Source: a virus. From it: 48,193 nucleotides of DNA. Below the pieces are notes generated by a model that made no database searches, had not been told where the DNA came from, and saw nothing but the letters and a program-made list of their open reading frames with translations. Shown piece after piece: positions 10,901 through 16,917 of this stretch; positions within the stretch are counted from its first letter, which is position 1; every line of letters begins with the position of its first letter. Location of the stretch: positions 1 to 48,193 of IMG/VR virus record IMGVR_UViG_3300045972_000348. The stretch is one strand, 5' to 3'. The position numbers were made by a program, and so were the translations under genes.

Positions 10901-13900
10901 GGCGCCGAGCGCGAGCGCATCGAGCTGGAGGTGGAGCAGGAGCTGCGGGCGACCCCCGTCTACCTGGCCACCGAGTTCCTCGACAGCGGCTCGCTGCGGA
11001 ACCCCGACACCGGCCGACTCTACACGCTGAAGGAGCTGCCCGACGCGCTGAAGGATGGCCAGGGCAAGGCCCTGAAGCTCAATGTGCGCGACGTCGCCGT
11101 CCTGCTGGGCGAGGCCGAGGCCGCGAAGATGGTCAAGGCCGGCCGGGCCGTGAAGGAGGGGGGCGTCAACCCCGACGAGCTGGCCCCCCTGCTCGGGTTC
11201 GACTCGGGCGAGGCTATGGTCCGCGCGGTCGCCTTCACCCTGCCCGTCGAGAGGGCCATCGCCAACGAGGCGACGAAGCGGTTCGAGCAGACCTACGGGC
11301 CGGCCCTGGCGAAGGACACCGAGGCCCTCTCGCAGCACGGCCGCGACGCCATGCACAACCCGGCCGACATCGAGGAGGCCCTGCACGTTCGCGACGTCAT
11401 CGCGCGCGAGCTGGGCACCCCGGCCGAGAAGGGCGGGAAGCTCCCCCACAAGATTCTGAAGGCCAACGTGCGCCGCATCATCGAGGGCACCCGGCTGGAG
11501 GAACTGTCGGCGAAGACGTACCTCGTCTCCGAGCGCGAGGGCGCGAAGCGGGCCCACGAGCTGCTGGCCGAGGCGGCGCGCGCTGCCAAGAACGGCAAGG
11601 TCGAGGAGGCGAAGGGGCTCTACACCGAGGCCCTCCACGAGTGGGACGCGGTCGTCCTGGCCAAGATGCTCTGGGAGCGGGCCGACGCAATCACCAAGGA
11701 GATGGACCGCACCGAGGTCAAGATGAAGCGGCTGGAGCTGGTCGCCAGCTCGGCCAACCTGGGCAAGGCCAGCATCGGCTACAGCGACGCGGTCGACGCG
11801 GTCCTGAAGGCCACCGGCTTCCGCGACGGGCGCGGCCGCGGGGGCGCCATCGACGCTGCCCTGGCCTCCATGAAGGAGGACGGGGGCGAGGTCGTGGTCG
11901 GCGCCAACGGCCGGCTCGAAGCTGCCCTCTGGGACAGCGAGGCCATCCGCGAGCTGGTCGACCAGCCGCGCGCGTGGGAGTACCTGACCGTCGCCGAGGC
12001 CCGCAACGTGGCCGACGCGATGGAGAACATCCGGGTGACTGCCACCCGCAAGAACAAGGTCCGCGTCGGCGAGAAGGTCATGGACCGCCAGGACCTGTTC
12101 GACGCCACGTCCCTGTCCCTGGCGAAGACCTTCCCTGGCGAGGCGCGCGACCCCAAGGCCCTGGCGCTGTGGGGCAAGCTGAAGGAGGGCGGCCGGCGCA
12201 TCCTCTCCTCGGTCGACGCCAACCTCACCGAGATGGAGGCCATCGCCGAGCGGCTGGCCGGCGGCGACCGGAACCACCCGGTCTGGAAGCTGCTCGTCGA
12301 GGAGCGGCTGAAGTGCCGCGACCGCGAGCTGGAGCTGTCGGCCCAGTTCGTCGACCGCATCGAGACCATCTGGAACGTCCTGCCCGAGAAGATGCGGAAG
12401 AGCATGGGCGACGTCATCGAGGGGCTGGAGGTCGAGCTGCCGATGCCCGACACGGGCGGCATCATCAACCCGAAGTCGAAGATGACCCGGTCCCAGCTCT
12501 GGATGATTGCCCTCAACCTGGGCAACGACGGGAACAGGCAGCGGCTCGTCGACGGCATGGGCTGGTCCGAGGCGAAGGTCATGGCCGCGCTGGAGAAGCA
12601 CATGACGGCCGACGAGTGGCTCTGGGTCCAGGGCGTCTGGGACTCGCTGGCCACCCTCTACCCGCACATCGAGAAGGTCCACATCGCCGACCAGGGCCTG
12701 CGCCCTGCCGAGGTGGAGGCCGTGTCCTTCAAGGTCACGACCGCCGAGGGCTACGAGATGGAGCTGCGCGGCGGCTACTTCCCTGCCCGGTATGACCCGC
12801 GCGTCCCTGCCAAGGGGAACGTGAGCGAGCGCCAGGAGGCCGCGACGGTCGAGGCCATGCAGGGCCCCAACTACCGCAAGCCGAAGGTGCTCACCACGCA
12901 CGCGCAGAAGCGCGCCCAGGAGTTCGAGGCCGTGGTCAACCTCGACTTCGGCCTGGTGCCGGCCCACGTCTCCCAGGTCATCCACGATGTGACCCACCGG
13001 CTCTACGTCAAGGAGGCCGCGTCGGTCGTGCTCCACCCTGACTTCAAGACGCTCGTCCGCGGGCGCATGGGCCCCGAGTACGAGAAGCAGTTTCCGGCCT
13101 GGCTGATGGCCGTGGCGTCCAGCAACGCCGACTCGGCCGCCGCCGCGATGGGGACCATGAACGCGGTGCTTTCGTGGTCGAAGAGCAGGGCCACCATGGC
13201 GGCCGTGGGCGCCAACATCGCCACGCCGCTGGCCGACCTGACCAACCCGCTCCTCCCGCTCATGGCGGGCGAGGTGTCGGCCCGGCACCTGGCCCGCGTC
13301 ACCGCGAAGCTCGGCCGCAACTGGAACGAGTTCCGCACCTTCGCCCTGGAGAACAGCCCCGAGCTGCGCGCCCGCCTGAAGCACGGCAACAGCCTGGGCC
13401 TCGACATCGGGAAGATGCTCGACCACTCCTTCTCGCACGACATCGAGAAGTACGCCTACGCGATGATGGAGGCCAGCGACCGCGCCACCTCCACGCCGGT
13501 CTGGCTCGCGAAGTACTACCAGCTCATCGAGAAGGGCGTGCCCCACGCCGAGGCCGTGCGCGACTCGGACGCCCTGGTCCGCAAGTACTTCCCCTCCAGC
13601 GACCAGGCCTCGAAGGCCAATCTGCTGCGCGACAAGGGCTTCTGGGGCTCGGTCACCTTCCTGGCCGGCTTCGCCAACAAGCTCTACAACGTGAACCGCA
13701 GGACCATCACCAACGCTGCGGACGCATGGCGCGAGCCCGGCGCGACGAAGATGGACAAGGCCGAGGCCATCGGCACGGCGATGTTCGTGCTGGTGGGCCA
13801 GGCTGCGGTGCTCGGCGTGGCCGGCGACTTCATGTCGGGTCGCGGGCCGAAGAAGAAGGACGACGACGCGAAGGGCGTCGCGAAGTGGGCTGGCGAGCGC

Positions 13901-14269
13901 GTGCTTGCCACCATCCCCTACCAGCTCGGCCCTCTCGCCTCGGCCTTCAACCCGGGCGGGCGAGGCGGCCTGCCGGCGGGCTCCCTCCTGGGCAAGCTGC
14001 TCACCGAGGGCAAGAGTGCCTTCTTCGAGGACGGCCGGACGTCCCTCGACCCCCGCCACCACGGTCCCGCTGAGATTCTTGGCGCGCTGGGCGCGGGGCT
14101 CGTCTTCCAGGGCGCCGGCCTCAACCAGCTCACCAAGACCGGCCGCTACATCGACCGGAACATGAGCCGCGACTGGCGCGCCGGCCGCTACCGCTCCATC
14201 CCCTCGGGCCTCATCTTCGGAGACAAGGCGCAGACCGAGTCCGACAACCTCATCAACTGGGGGGAGTAG
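1943..14269 (+). CDS. Giant polyvalent ejection protein (4108 aa) with several embedded enzyme domains
   Basis: This occupies the gp16 position, last of the ejection proteins, and is several times longer than T7 gp16. Approximate layout by residue: 1-110 low complexity with a repeated LDFSAAI motif; 350-560 hydrophobic, membrane-active-like; 945-1185 TGT/DpdA-like (DSGAF, D998; ADSAY, D1164); 1425-1770 radical-SAM-like (C1445, C1487-x2-C1490); 2125-2225 YunG-like cysteine peptidase fold (C2136); 2270-2590 C5 DNA methyltransferase (SLFDGLGG, PCQ with C2359, ENV at 2402, GNG near 2569); 2610-2715 GNAT-like; 2755-2870 zincin (HETGH, H2782); then long helical regions and a hydrophobic segment near 3941-3966 with a basic tail. 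Polyvalent proteins are known to enter the host with phage DNA. That this one does so is inferred from its position. Individual domains range from strong (methyltransferase, zincin) to tentative (radical SAM, GNAT). Confidence 0.85.
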   Translation: MSDTLDFSAAIAAAPLASSPDGLPQPVQPVPGTPGAPPAAGNGGAWDLLNENPDELGADLRRTYFKVKAAKAIRDEEAAQAAAAPPPPTVPAAPAKLDFSAAIGEAPLQAQVDLDARKKDEARQAELLTWRVANEKRAPEEQAEIMRLSVALDWHPEVVAGDLPGARNKALAAKLDTATVVRDHPALAELLGDPNTTALVRGDTARLTGLSWLLGDWELDPTAPAKGGTLLRQNAPGVVEAMLRQRSLARENHGLLLQLMAAGSMKDALASKPLNPSDIPVPEGMDPETAQAYREAKMARARPMAASGIRPESLYAGQAQKDPAELEAIRARIRANDLELSGLRNGGDGIDELSWYNPAKYLLKTARVLTDMGPEMAKGAVATALPIPGAAEAFWMQEVTPGIYWTLSELKDPATGLPVLTDEEARGYAATAGLPTALSFTASLGSMGLAGKGWLTSKPLVEKALAKLLPASVEKLLSSQAAWASVGRAAYSYGTHQLQGGVMMGVQSAITAATVEAAKASHGQEADAGAIAAAVEEGFVTGMKDFVLIAGWGPMRQYFGERGRISASHERAQVILDINQNTRESKFAKTDPEGFEKYVAKVGKGKTFYVEREAIAELAQKNKLPAREVAAGIMGDKGEAWDRAEEQKTPLAIPAEKWATKVVIPEHDKVLTEHTRMSLEDATPAQLREQMKGIVRRIEEARVLRGATFEEEVRDLNAKLEGAARASGIKQEQAQSWASTVSQYVATMSLYLDKPVRETMVRVGLPSLHLSGRNVVTGESLAAYRERTGAPKKAPAGELAKTGEAVRPAPEAVKAEAPAAVALPELEAPAPAPEPRRAPAPELARELGDLDPGMQKAVLANLHKELGVTAEEANLIGQRNVRAEAEVDRLWGEHLASERKDWETQGFAPESLDEDGVYDDFVARLRDQRPDLFEEHWGRTANPFGVRGYFMSGSNQPGEIRALADQGQHIGVAAPDLSKNAISELKKLKGRDVKVFVDSGAFSEVEFGATGPVVAKPISPAEWGKRLAKYKELAQELGDQLYVVAPDMVAHQGPTLERLTTYAAEMRELKKLGANVIIPLQQGELPPAAFLAKAQEVLGFKDVIAGIPSMKDAMPLEVIRTFATEAKPERVHLLGIGPRALGGRFGIIVDAIATASPKTQVFADSAYLVSLKVSGRAFTERKNELRARGVESGRDLTELTTSTTVADLQAGAPPVKGQKGGESAGSKATLRELAWDNIEKKAKAGDAEAQKRLARINELSDQAYKKRGPEGDAILAERNRLLAGDEWVGAAELRDAIAESNLAGAISVEQAKELKARVAEALGEEGGKATDEVLPPPGAREGEMAQLQNTASWLKDAEAWMRTQGHHEADIQARLGGMEGQLKLLRVLNLGTLNLRDGALMDAVAAEAGLPRGAGLKNPGKNLGGPLRANQDAIYIHTVDFSAQCVKRLGMAATASHLEKLTNQALGPEERIALTALYREAGLMAACLYCYVEAPRAKASEFLNNGLRAVFEREAPLPEGWKGETLELVKKARAEADGSGIEPGEFSVVGYMDPELEQGGEHKGQAELNPAIHELMLAMRGAAKPNLPKLYEEYVSQVLKLKPEEVQQLNDFAGLRIFSSSDFQSEHIVDVVQLVTHMELIGLKSHAYTKVADFALMAGGTGTKIGTSVFALAAGRVEERDGHMVVLQGAGKGATEVELKRFKGTGEAAKKRAFDWLDEHEPEGGFAQDTFQGMDWQDAQYLSARFDDVGGMFVSTSSAQTRWAMKQPWIHQIIPYHASGLPAEYARASGWKDFSRIQSEHWKVKPADEVTEVGAVHKLTVDGKEAGTYPTASAANAEVKRIRAERKAAGQPKPKVALESTPGEVRVVRDGVELGRFASKGEAKEAMDPPKVRMHELGLAEGEAAGGGALAAVERYVALVEARGLTPVFEKFMRNEDGSLNPDFLKLKKDYARTDSPFRTVKASGLDMAHADRLLAAWMADPKRGKAEPNMEMAEKLLALMEHRKVQGKDAAGEWKVPIGREALVHQQANSDIVSGVKSGRVEVGSAKRPAKPDPRISEPQVVAFLGDARGGRIEVSRPAGVPPRVAAEGELAQAPRAARFQKAAFDAVRAVLKPELLKADRRAQYEGQSRFAGHCAGATDALSDLLGGRANGWTHMVIKREFLGGADTHHFLKNELTGEVVDPTAEQFEGGVIPYEKATRYGMPRSSKHTGPTKLSQGILSEVARNRVLGQVIRGRARELLRASGALELEGELAQEARALPVRGGSGPNGEMVVLSLFDGLGGARVALKKLGADVKYYRSELTGSEPFIKGEDRRFLRETNKIHASNFPDSVNLGDVRGVKSGSVPHQVDLLVGGSPCQDLSPLAAVRKGGRKGLEGGKSSLFWEYVRVVKETKPKDILFENVGKMADVDRDIITEALSEALGRKVEPVRLDAADFSSMRRDRYFWTTIPVAERAKLDIPSFGDILDKQPDPSLYLSKTAEAMLDRPAKDGRTHGERHTIVAGKPGDPHYERATTITKNFHKGVPNNSLVDSTGRRRFISQGEAERAFGLPEGTTREASYRAALHAMGNGFSVPVVEHILKGAFTSEEGFLDQASLEGVAIKEEGGVLTLKNPETNLYLLSTVKPGTRMMEASLLGLDRSGPAGSSSYERAVAAEKGKGYSSAYYLRLLVEARARGYGVESDVSRTPATERMYKRLGELGIPFEKRVDPGTDLSRWVLDAEVLGTIDLEGAWRDLQAKTRASLGELRQQKRGTIRFRLGPTGRPVDFDISALRGDASTLAHETGHWLSWSLHEVAMDRGVPEGVRADYARLLKFAGFESPEAREAENAERTMLSKKKSRTTEEDARIEQLSAKEERISHAWEQYLAEGKAPSGELKPAFSRFRRWMTEVYGNIDAIKSQYRENYKQELELSDEVRGVFDRMLAVDKVIDEQRTEVESFDYSTVLNLTPSDQAKLAELRVKRQEEARDRLDSKVVKDDGRSARGELGAERERIELEVEQELRATPVYLATEFLDSGSLRNPDTGRLYTLKELPDALKDGQGKALKLNVRDVAVLLGEAEAAKMVKAGRAVKEGGVNPDELAPLLGFDSGEAMVRAVAFTLPVERAIANEATKRFEQTYGPALAKDTEALSQHGRDAMHNPADIEEALHVRDVIARELGTPAEKGGKLPHKILKANVRRIIEGTRLEELSAKTYLVSEREGAKRAHELLAEAARAAKNGKVEEAKGLYTEALHEWDAVVLAKMLWERADAITKEMDRTEVKMKRLELVASSANLGKASIGYSDAVDAVLKATGFRDGRGRGGAIDAALASMKEDGGEVVVGANGRLEAALWDSEAIRELVDQPRAWEYLTVAEARNVADAMENIRVTATRKNKVRVGEKVMDRQDLFDATSLSLAKTFPGEARDPKALALWGKLKEGGRRILSSVDANLTEMEAIAERLAGGDRNHPVWKLLVEERLKCRDRELELSAQFVDRIETIWNVLPEKMRKSMGDVIEGLEVELPMPDTGGIINPKSKMTRSQLWMIALNLGNDGNRQRLVDGMGWSEAKVMAALEKHMTADEWLWVQGVWDSLATLYPHIEKVHIADQGLRPAEVEAVSFKVTTAEGYEMELRGGYFPARYDPRVPAKGNVSERQEAATVEAMQGPNYRKPKVLTTHAQKRAQEFEAVVNLDFGLVPAHVSQVIHDVTHRLYVKEAASVVLHPDFKTLVRGRMGPEYEKQFPAWLMAVASSNADSAAAAMGTMNAVLSWSKSRATMAAVGANIATPLADLTNPLLPLMAGEVSARHLARVTAKLGRNWNEFRTFALENSPELRARLKHGNSLGLDIGKMLDHSFSHDIEKYAYAMMEASDRATSTPVWLAKYYQLIEKGVPHAEAVRDSDALVRKYFPSSDQASKANLLRDKGFWGSVTFLAGFANKLYNVNRRTITNAADAWREPGATKMDKAEAIGTAMFVLVGQAAVLGVAGDFMSGRGPKKKDDDAKGVAKWAGERVLATIPYQLGPLASAFNPGGRGGLPAGSLLGKLLTEGKSAFFEDGRTSLDPRHHGPAEILGALGAGLVFQGAGLNQLTKTGRYIDRNMSRDWRAGRYRSIPSGLIFGDKAQTESDNLINWGE

Positions 14270-14272
14270 GCC

Positions 14273-15244
14273 ATGCCCGTCATCAAGCTCACCTCGTACC
14301 AGCTCCTGACGGCCGACCTCGCCAGCGACCAGGCCCTGGCCATCCTCCGCAACGAGGCCGACCTGGCCGCCCAGGCTGCCGCCGCCGCAGCCCAGCTCAC
14401 GGCCGGCGCGGCCCAGTCCACGGCCGATGCCGCCATCCCCAACGCGGCCGGCTCGGTGGGGTCCGGCAACATCGCGGACGGGGCCGTGTCGATGGGCAAG
14501 CTTGCCGTCGACGCCATCCGCACCAGCGACTACGCGGAGGACGGGAACGGCAACGCCACGTCCGGCGTGAAGATGTTTGCCGGGGCCAGCGGCGTCACGG
14601 CCCCGCTCCGCATCGCGCCGGGCGGCGCCCGAATCGGAAGCGTGAGCATGGACGAGCCCCTGGTCGCGTCGCTCAAGTCCATCGCTCGACTGGACTCGTC
14701 CGCGTCGAGGGTCTGGTATCGAGGGAACAACAACAAGGACGTGACTGGCGGCGCCCCCAACATCTCCGCGCTCTTCATCAGGGCGGCCCGCGAGAACCAG
14801 TCCTCTGGCCTGTTCGGCATCCAGCTCAGGCTCCAGCCGACCTCTCCAGACGACAACCTCGACGCCATGAGGTTCGTCAGGCTGGACGCCTACACGGGGA
14901 CCACGGGCGGGGCAACCCTCAGTCAGACGCACTTCGTCCCAATCTCGGACCGGCTCTACAACAGCGCGACCGACAGCGACTCCTCCAACTACGCATACGC
15001 CACCTACCACTTCACCGATGGTCAGTACTCCCTGTTTACGGGGAGCGGGAACCGATTCTTCTTCCTGGCCCGGCTCTACAACGCCTACGGGGCATCTGCG
15101 TCGGCGTGGTTCTACCCCAGCAGCAACACCTGGGGCGCGGACCTTGGGCGGAGCCTGACCACTTGCCCCTTCTCGGGCGGCAGCTCGCCCGGCGGCGGGG
15201 GCGGCGGGGGCGGCGGGGGCGGCGGGGGCATCCGCGTCAACTAG
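14273..15244 (+). CDS. Putative second tail fibre or spike protein with poly-Gly C-terminus
   Basis: The ATG lies 3 bases after the giant gene's stop, with a GGGGAG-type ribosome site overlapping that stop. The 323-aa product starts with an Ala-rich helical stretch (about 25-65) followed by a fibre-like segment (SGNIADGAVSMGKLAVDAI), typical of phage fibre N-termini. Residues 120-295 are rich in Ser, Thr, Tyr and Asn and look beta-structured, and the protein ends in a run of glycines before IRVN. It sits between the ejection genes and the lysis genes. A receptor-binding or fibre-tip role is plausible, but I do not recognise a specific family. Gly-rich tips occur on some phage adhesins, though the single long Gly run here is simpler than those. 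Confidence 0.55.
   Translation: MPVIKLTSYQLLTADLASDQALAILRNEADLAAQAAAAAAQLTAGAAQSTADAAIPNAAGSVGSGNIADGAVSMGKLAVDAIRTSDYAEDGNGNATSGVKMFAGASGVTAPLRIAPGGARIGSVSMDEPLVASLKSIARLDSSASRVWYRGNNNKDVTGGAPNISALFIRAARENQSSGLFGIQLRLQPTSPDDNLDAMRFVRLDAYTGTTGGATLSQTHFVPISDRLYNSATDSDSSNYAYATYHFTDGQYSLFTGSGNRFFFLARLYNAYGASASAWFYPSSNTWGADLGRSLTTCPFSGGSSPGGGGGGGGGGGGGIRVN
15191..15229 (+). repeat. Tandem 9-nt repeat encoding poly-glycine
   Basis: Four perfect tandem copies of GGCGGCGGG plus a partial fifth encode the Gly run at the end of the upstream fibre-like protein. Such a tract can slip during replication and change the tail length or frame near the stop. Confidence 0.85.
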
Positions 15245-15252
15245 GGAGACAC

Positions 15253-15684
15253 ATGGACTACACCCAACTGACGGCCGAGCTGGCGCGCGACGAGGGAGTG
15301 CGGCTCAAGCCCTACCGCTGCATGGCCGGCAAGCTCACCATCGGCATCGGCCGCAACCTCGACGACGTGGGCGTCTCGGCTCGCGAAGCCGAGGCCATGC
15401 TCCGGGCCGACATCGCGCGCACCGAAGAGGAGCTGGACAAGCTCATGCCCTGGTGGCGCCAGCTCGACGAGGTCCGGCAGCGCGTCGTGCTGAACATGGC
15501 CTTCAACATGGGGGCCGCCGAGGTCAGCCACTGGCGCAACTGGCACGCCCTCCTCCAGGCGCAGCAGTGGGGCGCCGCCGCCGACTCGATGCTTCAGACC
15601 CTGTGGGCGCGCCAGGTCGGGCCCCGCGCAACCCGCCTGGCCGCCATGGTGCGGACGGGCATCACCACCGGAGTGAATGCGTGA
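15253..15684 (+). CDS. Endolysin, GH24 lysozyme (T4-type fold)
   Basis: The 143-aa product would cleave the MurNAc-GlcNAc bond of peptidoglycan at lysis. It shows the GH24 N-terminal signature DEGVRLKPY...LTIGIGRN, with catalytic Glu13, then 8 residues, Cys22, then 5 residues, Thr28. The Asp of T4 lysozyme's E-D-T triad is thus replaced by Cys, a variant known in this family. Length is normal for a single-domain phage lysozyme. There is no signal peptide or N-terminal membrane segment, so export would need a holin. I chose the ATG at 15253, which follows a good AGGGAGA site. It overlaps the next gene by 4 bases (GTGA), consistent with a lysis cassette. Confidence 0.92.
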   Translation: MDYTQLTAELARDEGVRLKPYRCMAGKLTIGIGRNLDDVGVSAREAEAMLRADIARTEEELDKLMPWWRQLDEVRQRVVLNMAFNMGAAEVSHWRNWHALLQAQQWGAAADSMLQTLWARQVGPRATRLAAMVRTGITTGVNA

Positions 15685-15914
15685 CCATCCCCCTTCCCAT
15701 GTTCCGCAACAGCCAGGGCGAGCCCGACTTCCTGATGACCAGCTCGGCGCTGGCTCTGGCTGTCGTACTCGGCAAGGCGCTGGCCAGCGGCGCCGTCGTC
15801 GGGGCCTACCAGTTCGGCACCCTCGACGCGGCGACCGCGGGCGCCATCCTGGCCCCCACCTTCGTGGCCTACACGGCCAAGCGCATCCAGCTCGGGAAGG
15901 AAACGGCCCCGTGA
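15681..15914 (+). CDS. Small hydrophobic protein in the lysis cassette, possible holin
   Basis: The GTG start overlaps the endolysin stop by 4 bases; an in-frame ATG at 15699 is the alternative start. The product is 77 aa (71 from the ATG). It has two hydrophobic stretches, around residues 22-42 (LALAVVLGKALASGAVVGAY) and 48-64, separated by a short polar turn, and a charged C-terminus (KRIQLGKETAP). Small size, two possible membrane segments, a charged tail and placement beside the endolysin suggest a holin, but there is no diagnostic motif. The following gene starts inside its stop (GTGA). Confidence 0.55.
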   Translation: MTIPLPMFRNSQGEPDFLMTSSALALAVVLGKALASGAVVGAYQFGTLDAATAGAILAPTFVAYTAKRIQLGKETAP

Positions 15915-16231
15915 GCAGCGAGATGCTGTCGGCCGTGCGCGACCACATCCTCCTGATGGTCGCCATCGCGGTGGCCTACTGGTGGGCCACGCCCTACCTC
16001 GTCCGCAAGACCCTGGCGAACGGCGGGGGCGACATCATCAAGGGGCACATCCGCGCGGCCAACGCCGAGCAGTCCATCGAGACGGCCAAGGTCGTGGCCG
16101 CCGCCATCACCAACCACGAGGGCCGGGAATGGCAGCAGTACGGGGCGCTGGGGGAGGGCCAGACCCTGGTCCGCGAGAAGGTCGCCGACCTGGCCGCCCG
16201 GCTGGACGTCCACCTGGCCCGAGCGGGGTAG
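15911..16231 (+). CDS. Small membrane-anchored protein of the lysis cassette, possible spanin or holin partner
   Basis: The start is a GTG overlapping the previous stop by 4 bases, with an ATG four codons downstream as an alternative. The 106-aa product has one N-terminal hydrophobic segment (about residues 12-30, ILLMVAIAVAYWWATPYLV) and then a hydrophilic, largely helical domain. This N-in, C-out topology with a helical ectodomain resembles an inner-membrane spanin, and the position after endolysin and holin candidates fits. No partner outer-membrane lipoprotein nested in another frame is evident. The function is inferred only from topology and order. Confidence 0.5.
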   Translation: MSSEMLSAVRDHILLMVAIAVAYWWATPYLVRKTLANGGGDIIKGHIRAANAEQSIETAKVVAAAITNHEGREWQQYGALGEGQTLVREKVADLAARLDVHLARAG

Positions 16232-16234
16232 GGG

Positions 16235-16402
16235 GTGCCGCTCCTGTGGGACTGGGAGCCGACCGACCCTGACGAGGAGCTGCCCGAGCTGCCCTGGGCC
16301 TCGGGCGCCCAGCTCCTGCGGGCCTGGTTCCTGGCCCTCAAAGCGAAGGGCCCGGGGGGCAACCGCCCCCGGGCCCCTAGGCCCTCCAGAATCAAGCGGT
16401 AG
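16235..16402 (+). CDS. Small hypothetical protein (55 aa) at the end of the late block
   Basis: A GTG 3 bases after the previous stop opens a 55-codon frame ending TAG at 16400-16402. The product starts MPLLWDWEPTDPDEELPELP, acidic and Trp/Pro-rich, then becomes basic at its end. It belongs to no family I recognise. A perfect 11-bp hairpin (16348-16376) lies inside the frame, so the frame may instead be the untranslated tail of the late transcript. Confidence as a real gene is modest. Confidence 0.4.
   Translation: MPLLWDWEPTDPDEELPELPWASGAQLLRAWFLALKAKGPGGNRPRAPRPSRIKR
16348..16376. terminator. Perfect 11-bp GC hairpin, possible transcription pause or terminator
   Basis: GGGCCCGGGGG pairs exactly with CCCCCGGGCCC across a 7-nt loop. 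No T-run follows, so it is not a classic intrinsic terminator. It lies about 70 bases upstream of one that is. Confidence 0.5.
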
Positions 16403-16445
16403 GGCCCTTCCCCCGCCATTCCCAAGCCCTTCCCCGGCCACCTTG

Positions 16446-16473
16446 CCCTCTGGCACCCGCCAGGGGGCTTTTT
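16446..16473 (+). terminator. Intrinsic terminator of the rightward late transcript
   Basis: A 9-bp stem (CCCTCTGGC with GCCAGGGGG, one G-U pair) with an ACCC loop is followed directly by CTTTTT. It stands after the last late gene and before the integration module, and is the clearest Rho-independent terminator in the window. Confidence 0.85.
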
Positions 16474-16673
16474 CGTCCTCCAAACGGCCGATATTCGGTG
16501 CCCGTCGACCCAGTATGCAGGTTTTCCAGTCGTGCTTCTTAAACCGCTCGAACACCTCTCCTAGAAGGATTCCCTGCGTTTGCTGCTTTTCTATTCCCCA
16601 GCCCTTCCCAAGCGTCCCCTCCCGTGGTAGTGCTGTTCCCCAGCCGGTAGCCGCCGGCCCCAAGGAGGACACC
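16474..16673. other. Non-coding, comparatively AT-rich gap upstream of the integration genes; candidate attP or promoter region
   Basis: About 200 bases lie between the late terminator and the small zinc-finger gene. Composition is visibly less GC-rich than the surroundings, with patches such as TTCTTAAACC and TTTTCTATT. No convincing -35/-10 pair or long direct repeat is visible. Its position next to the integrase gene makes it one of two reasonable places for attP, the other being the gap after the integrase. This is inference only. Confidence 0.35.
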
Positions 16674-16916
16674 ATGAGCCACCTCGTCACGCTGCGCCTG
16701 GCCTACTGGCGCCAGGTCATCACCGACACCCCCTGCCCCGAGCCGCTCTGCGGCGCGAAGGAGGGCCAGGGCTGCGCCGGAAGCTGGGAGCCCGTCGTCC
16801 ACCAGCGTCGGCTGCGCCTTGCCCTGGCCGTCCGCAACATCGCCGAGGCCGCTGGCCTGCCGGTCGACTGCCAGAGCATCGTCGAGGAGCAGGGCAAGCA
16901 CGGGAAGGAGAGCTGA
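16674..16916 (+). CDS. Small zinc-finger-type protein upstream of the integrase
   Basis: The 80-aa product starts at an ATG with a strong AAGGAGG site. Residues 20-48 contain CPEPLCGAKEGQGC followed by a downstream His, an arrangement matching small phage zinc-finger DNA-binding proteins of the type CPxCGA-x-GxxC-x-H. The likely role is DNA binding, perhaps as a recombination directionality factor or regulator because it sits 2 bases from the integrase start, but it lacks a recognisable excisionase winged helix. The zinc-ligand reading is from the motif; the partner role is inference. Confidence 0.6.
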   Translation: MSHLVTLRLAYWRQVITDTPCPEPLCGAKEGQGCAGSWEPVVHQRRLRLALAVRNIAEAAGLPVDCQSIVEEQGKHGKES

Positions 16917-16917
16917 C

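Noticed and set aside
5339-15010. A 3223-codon open frame on the minus strand opposite the giant gene
   Set aside because: In a very GC-rich genome, stop codons are rare in the reverse frame that mirrors a strongly biased coding frame. The translation is Arg/Gly/Leu/Val-rich with no motifs, while the plus strand carries clear domains.
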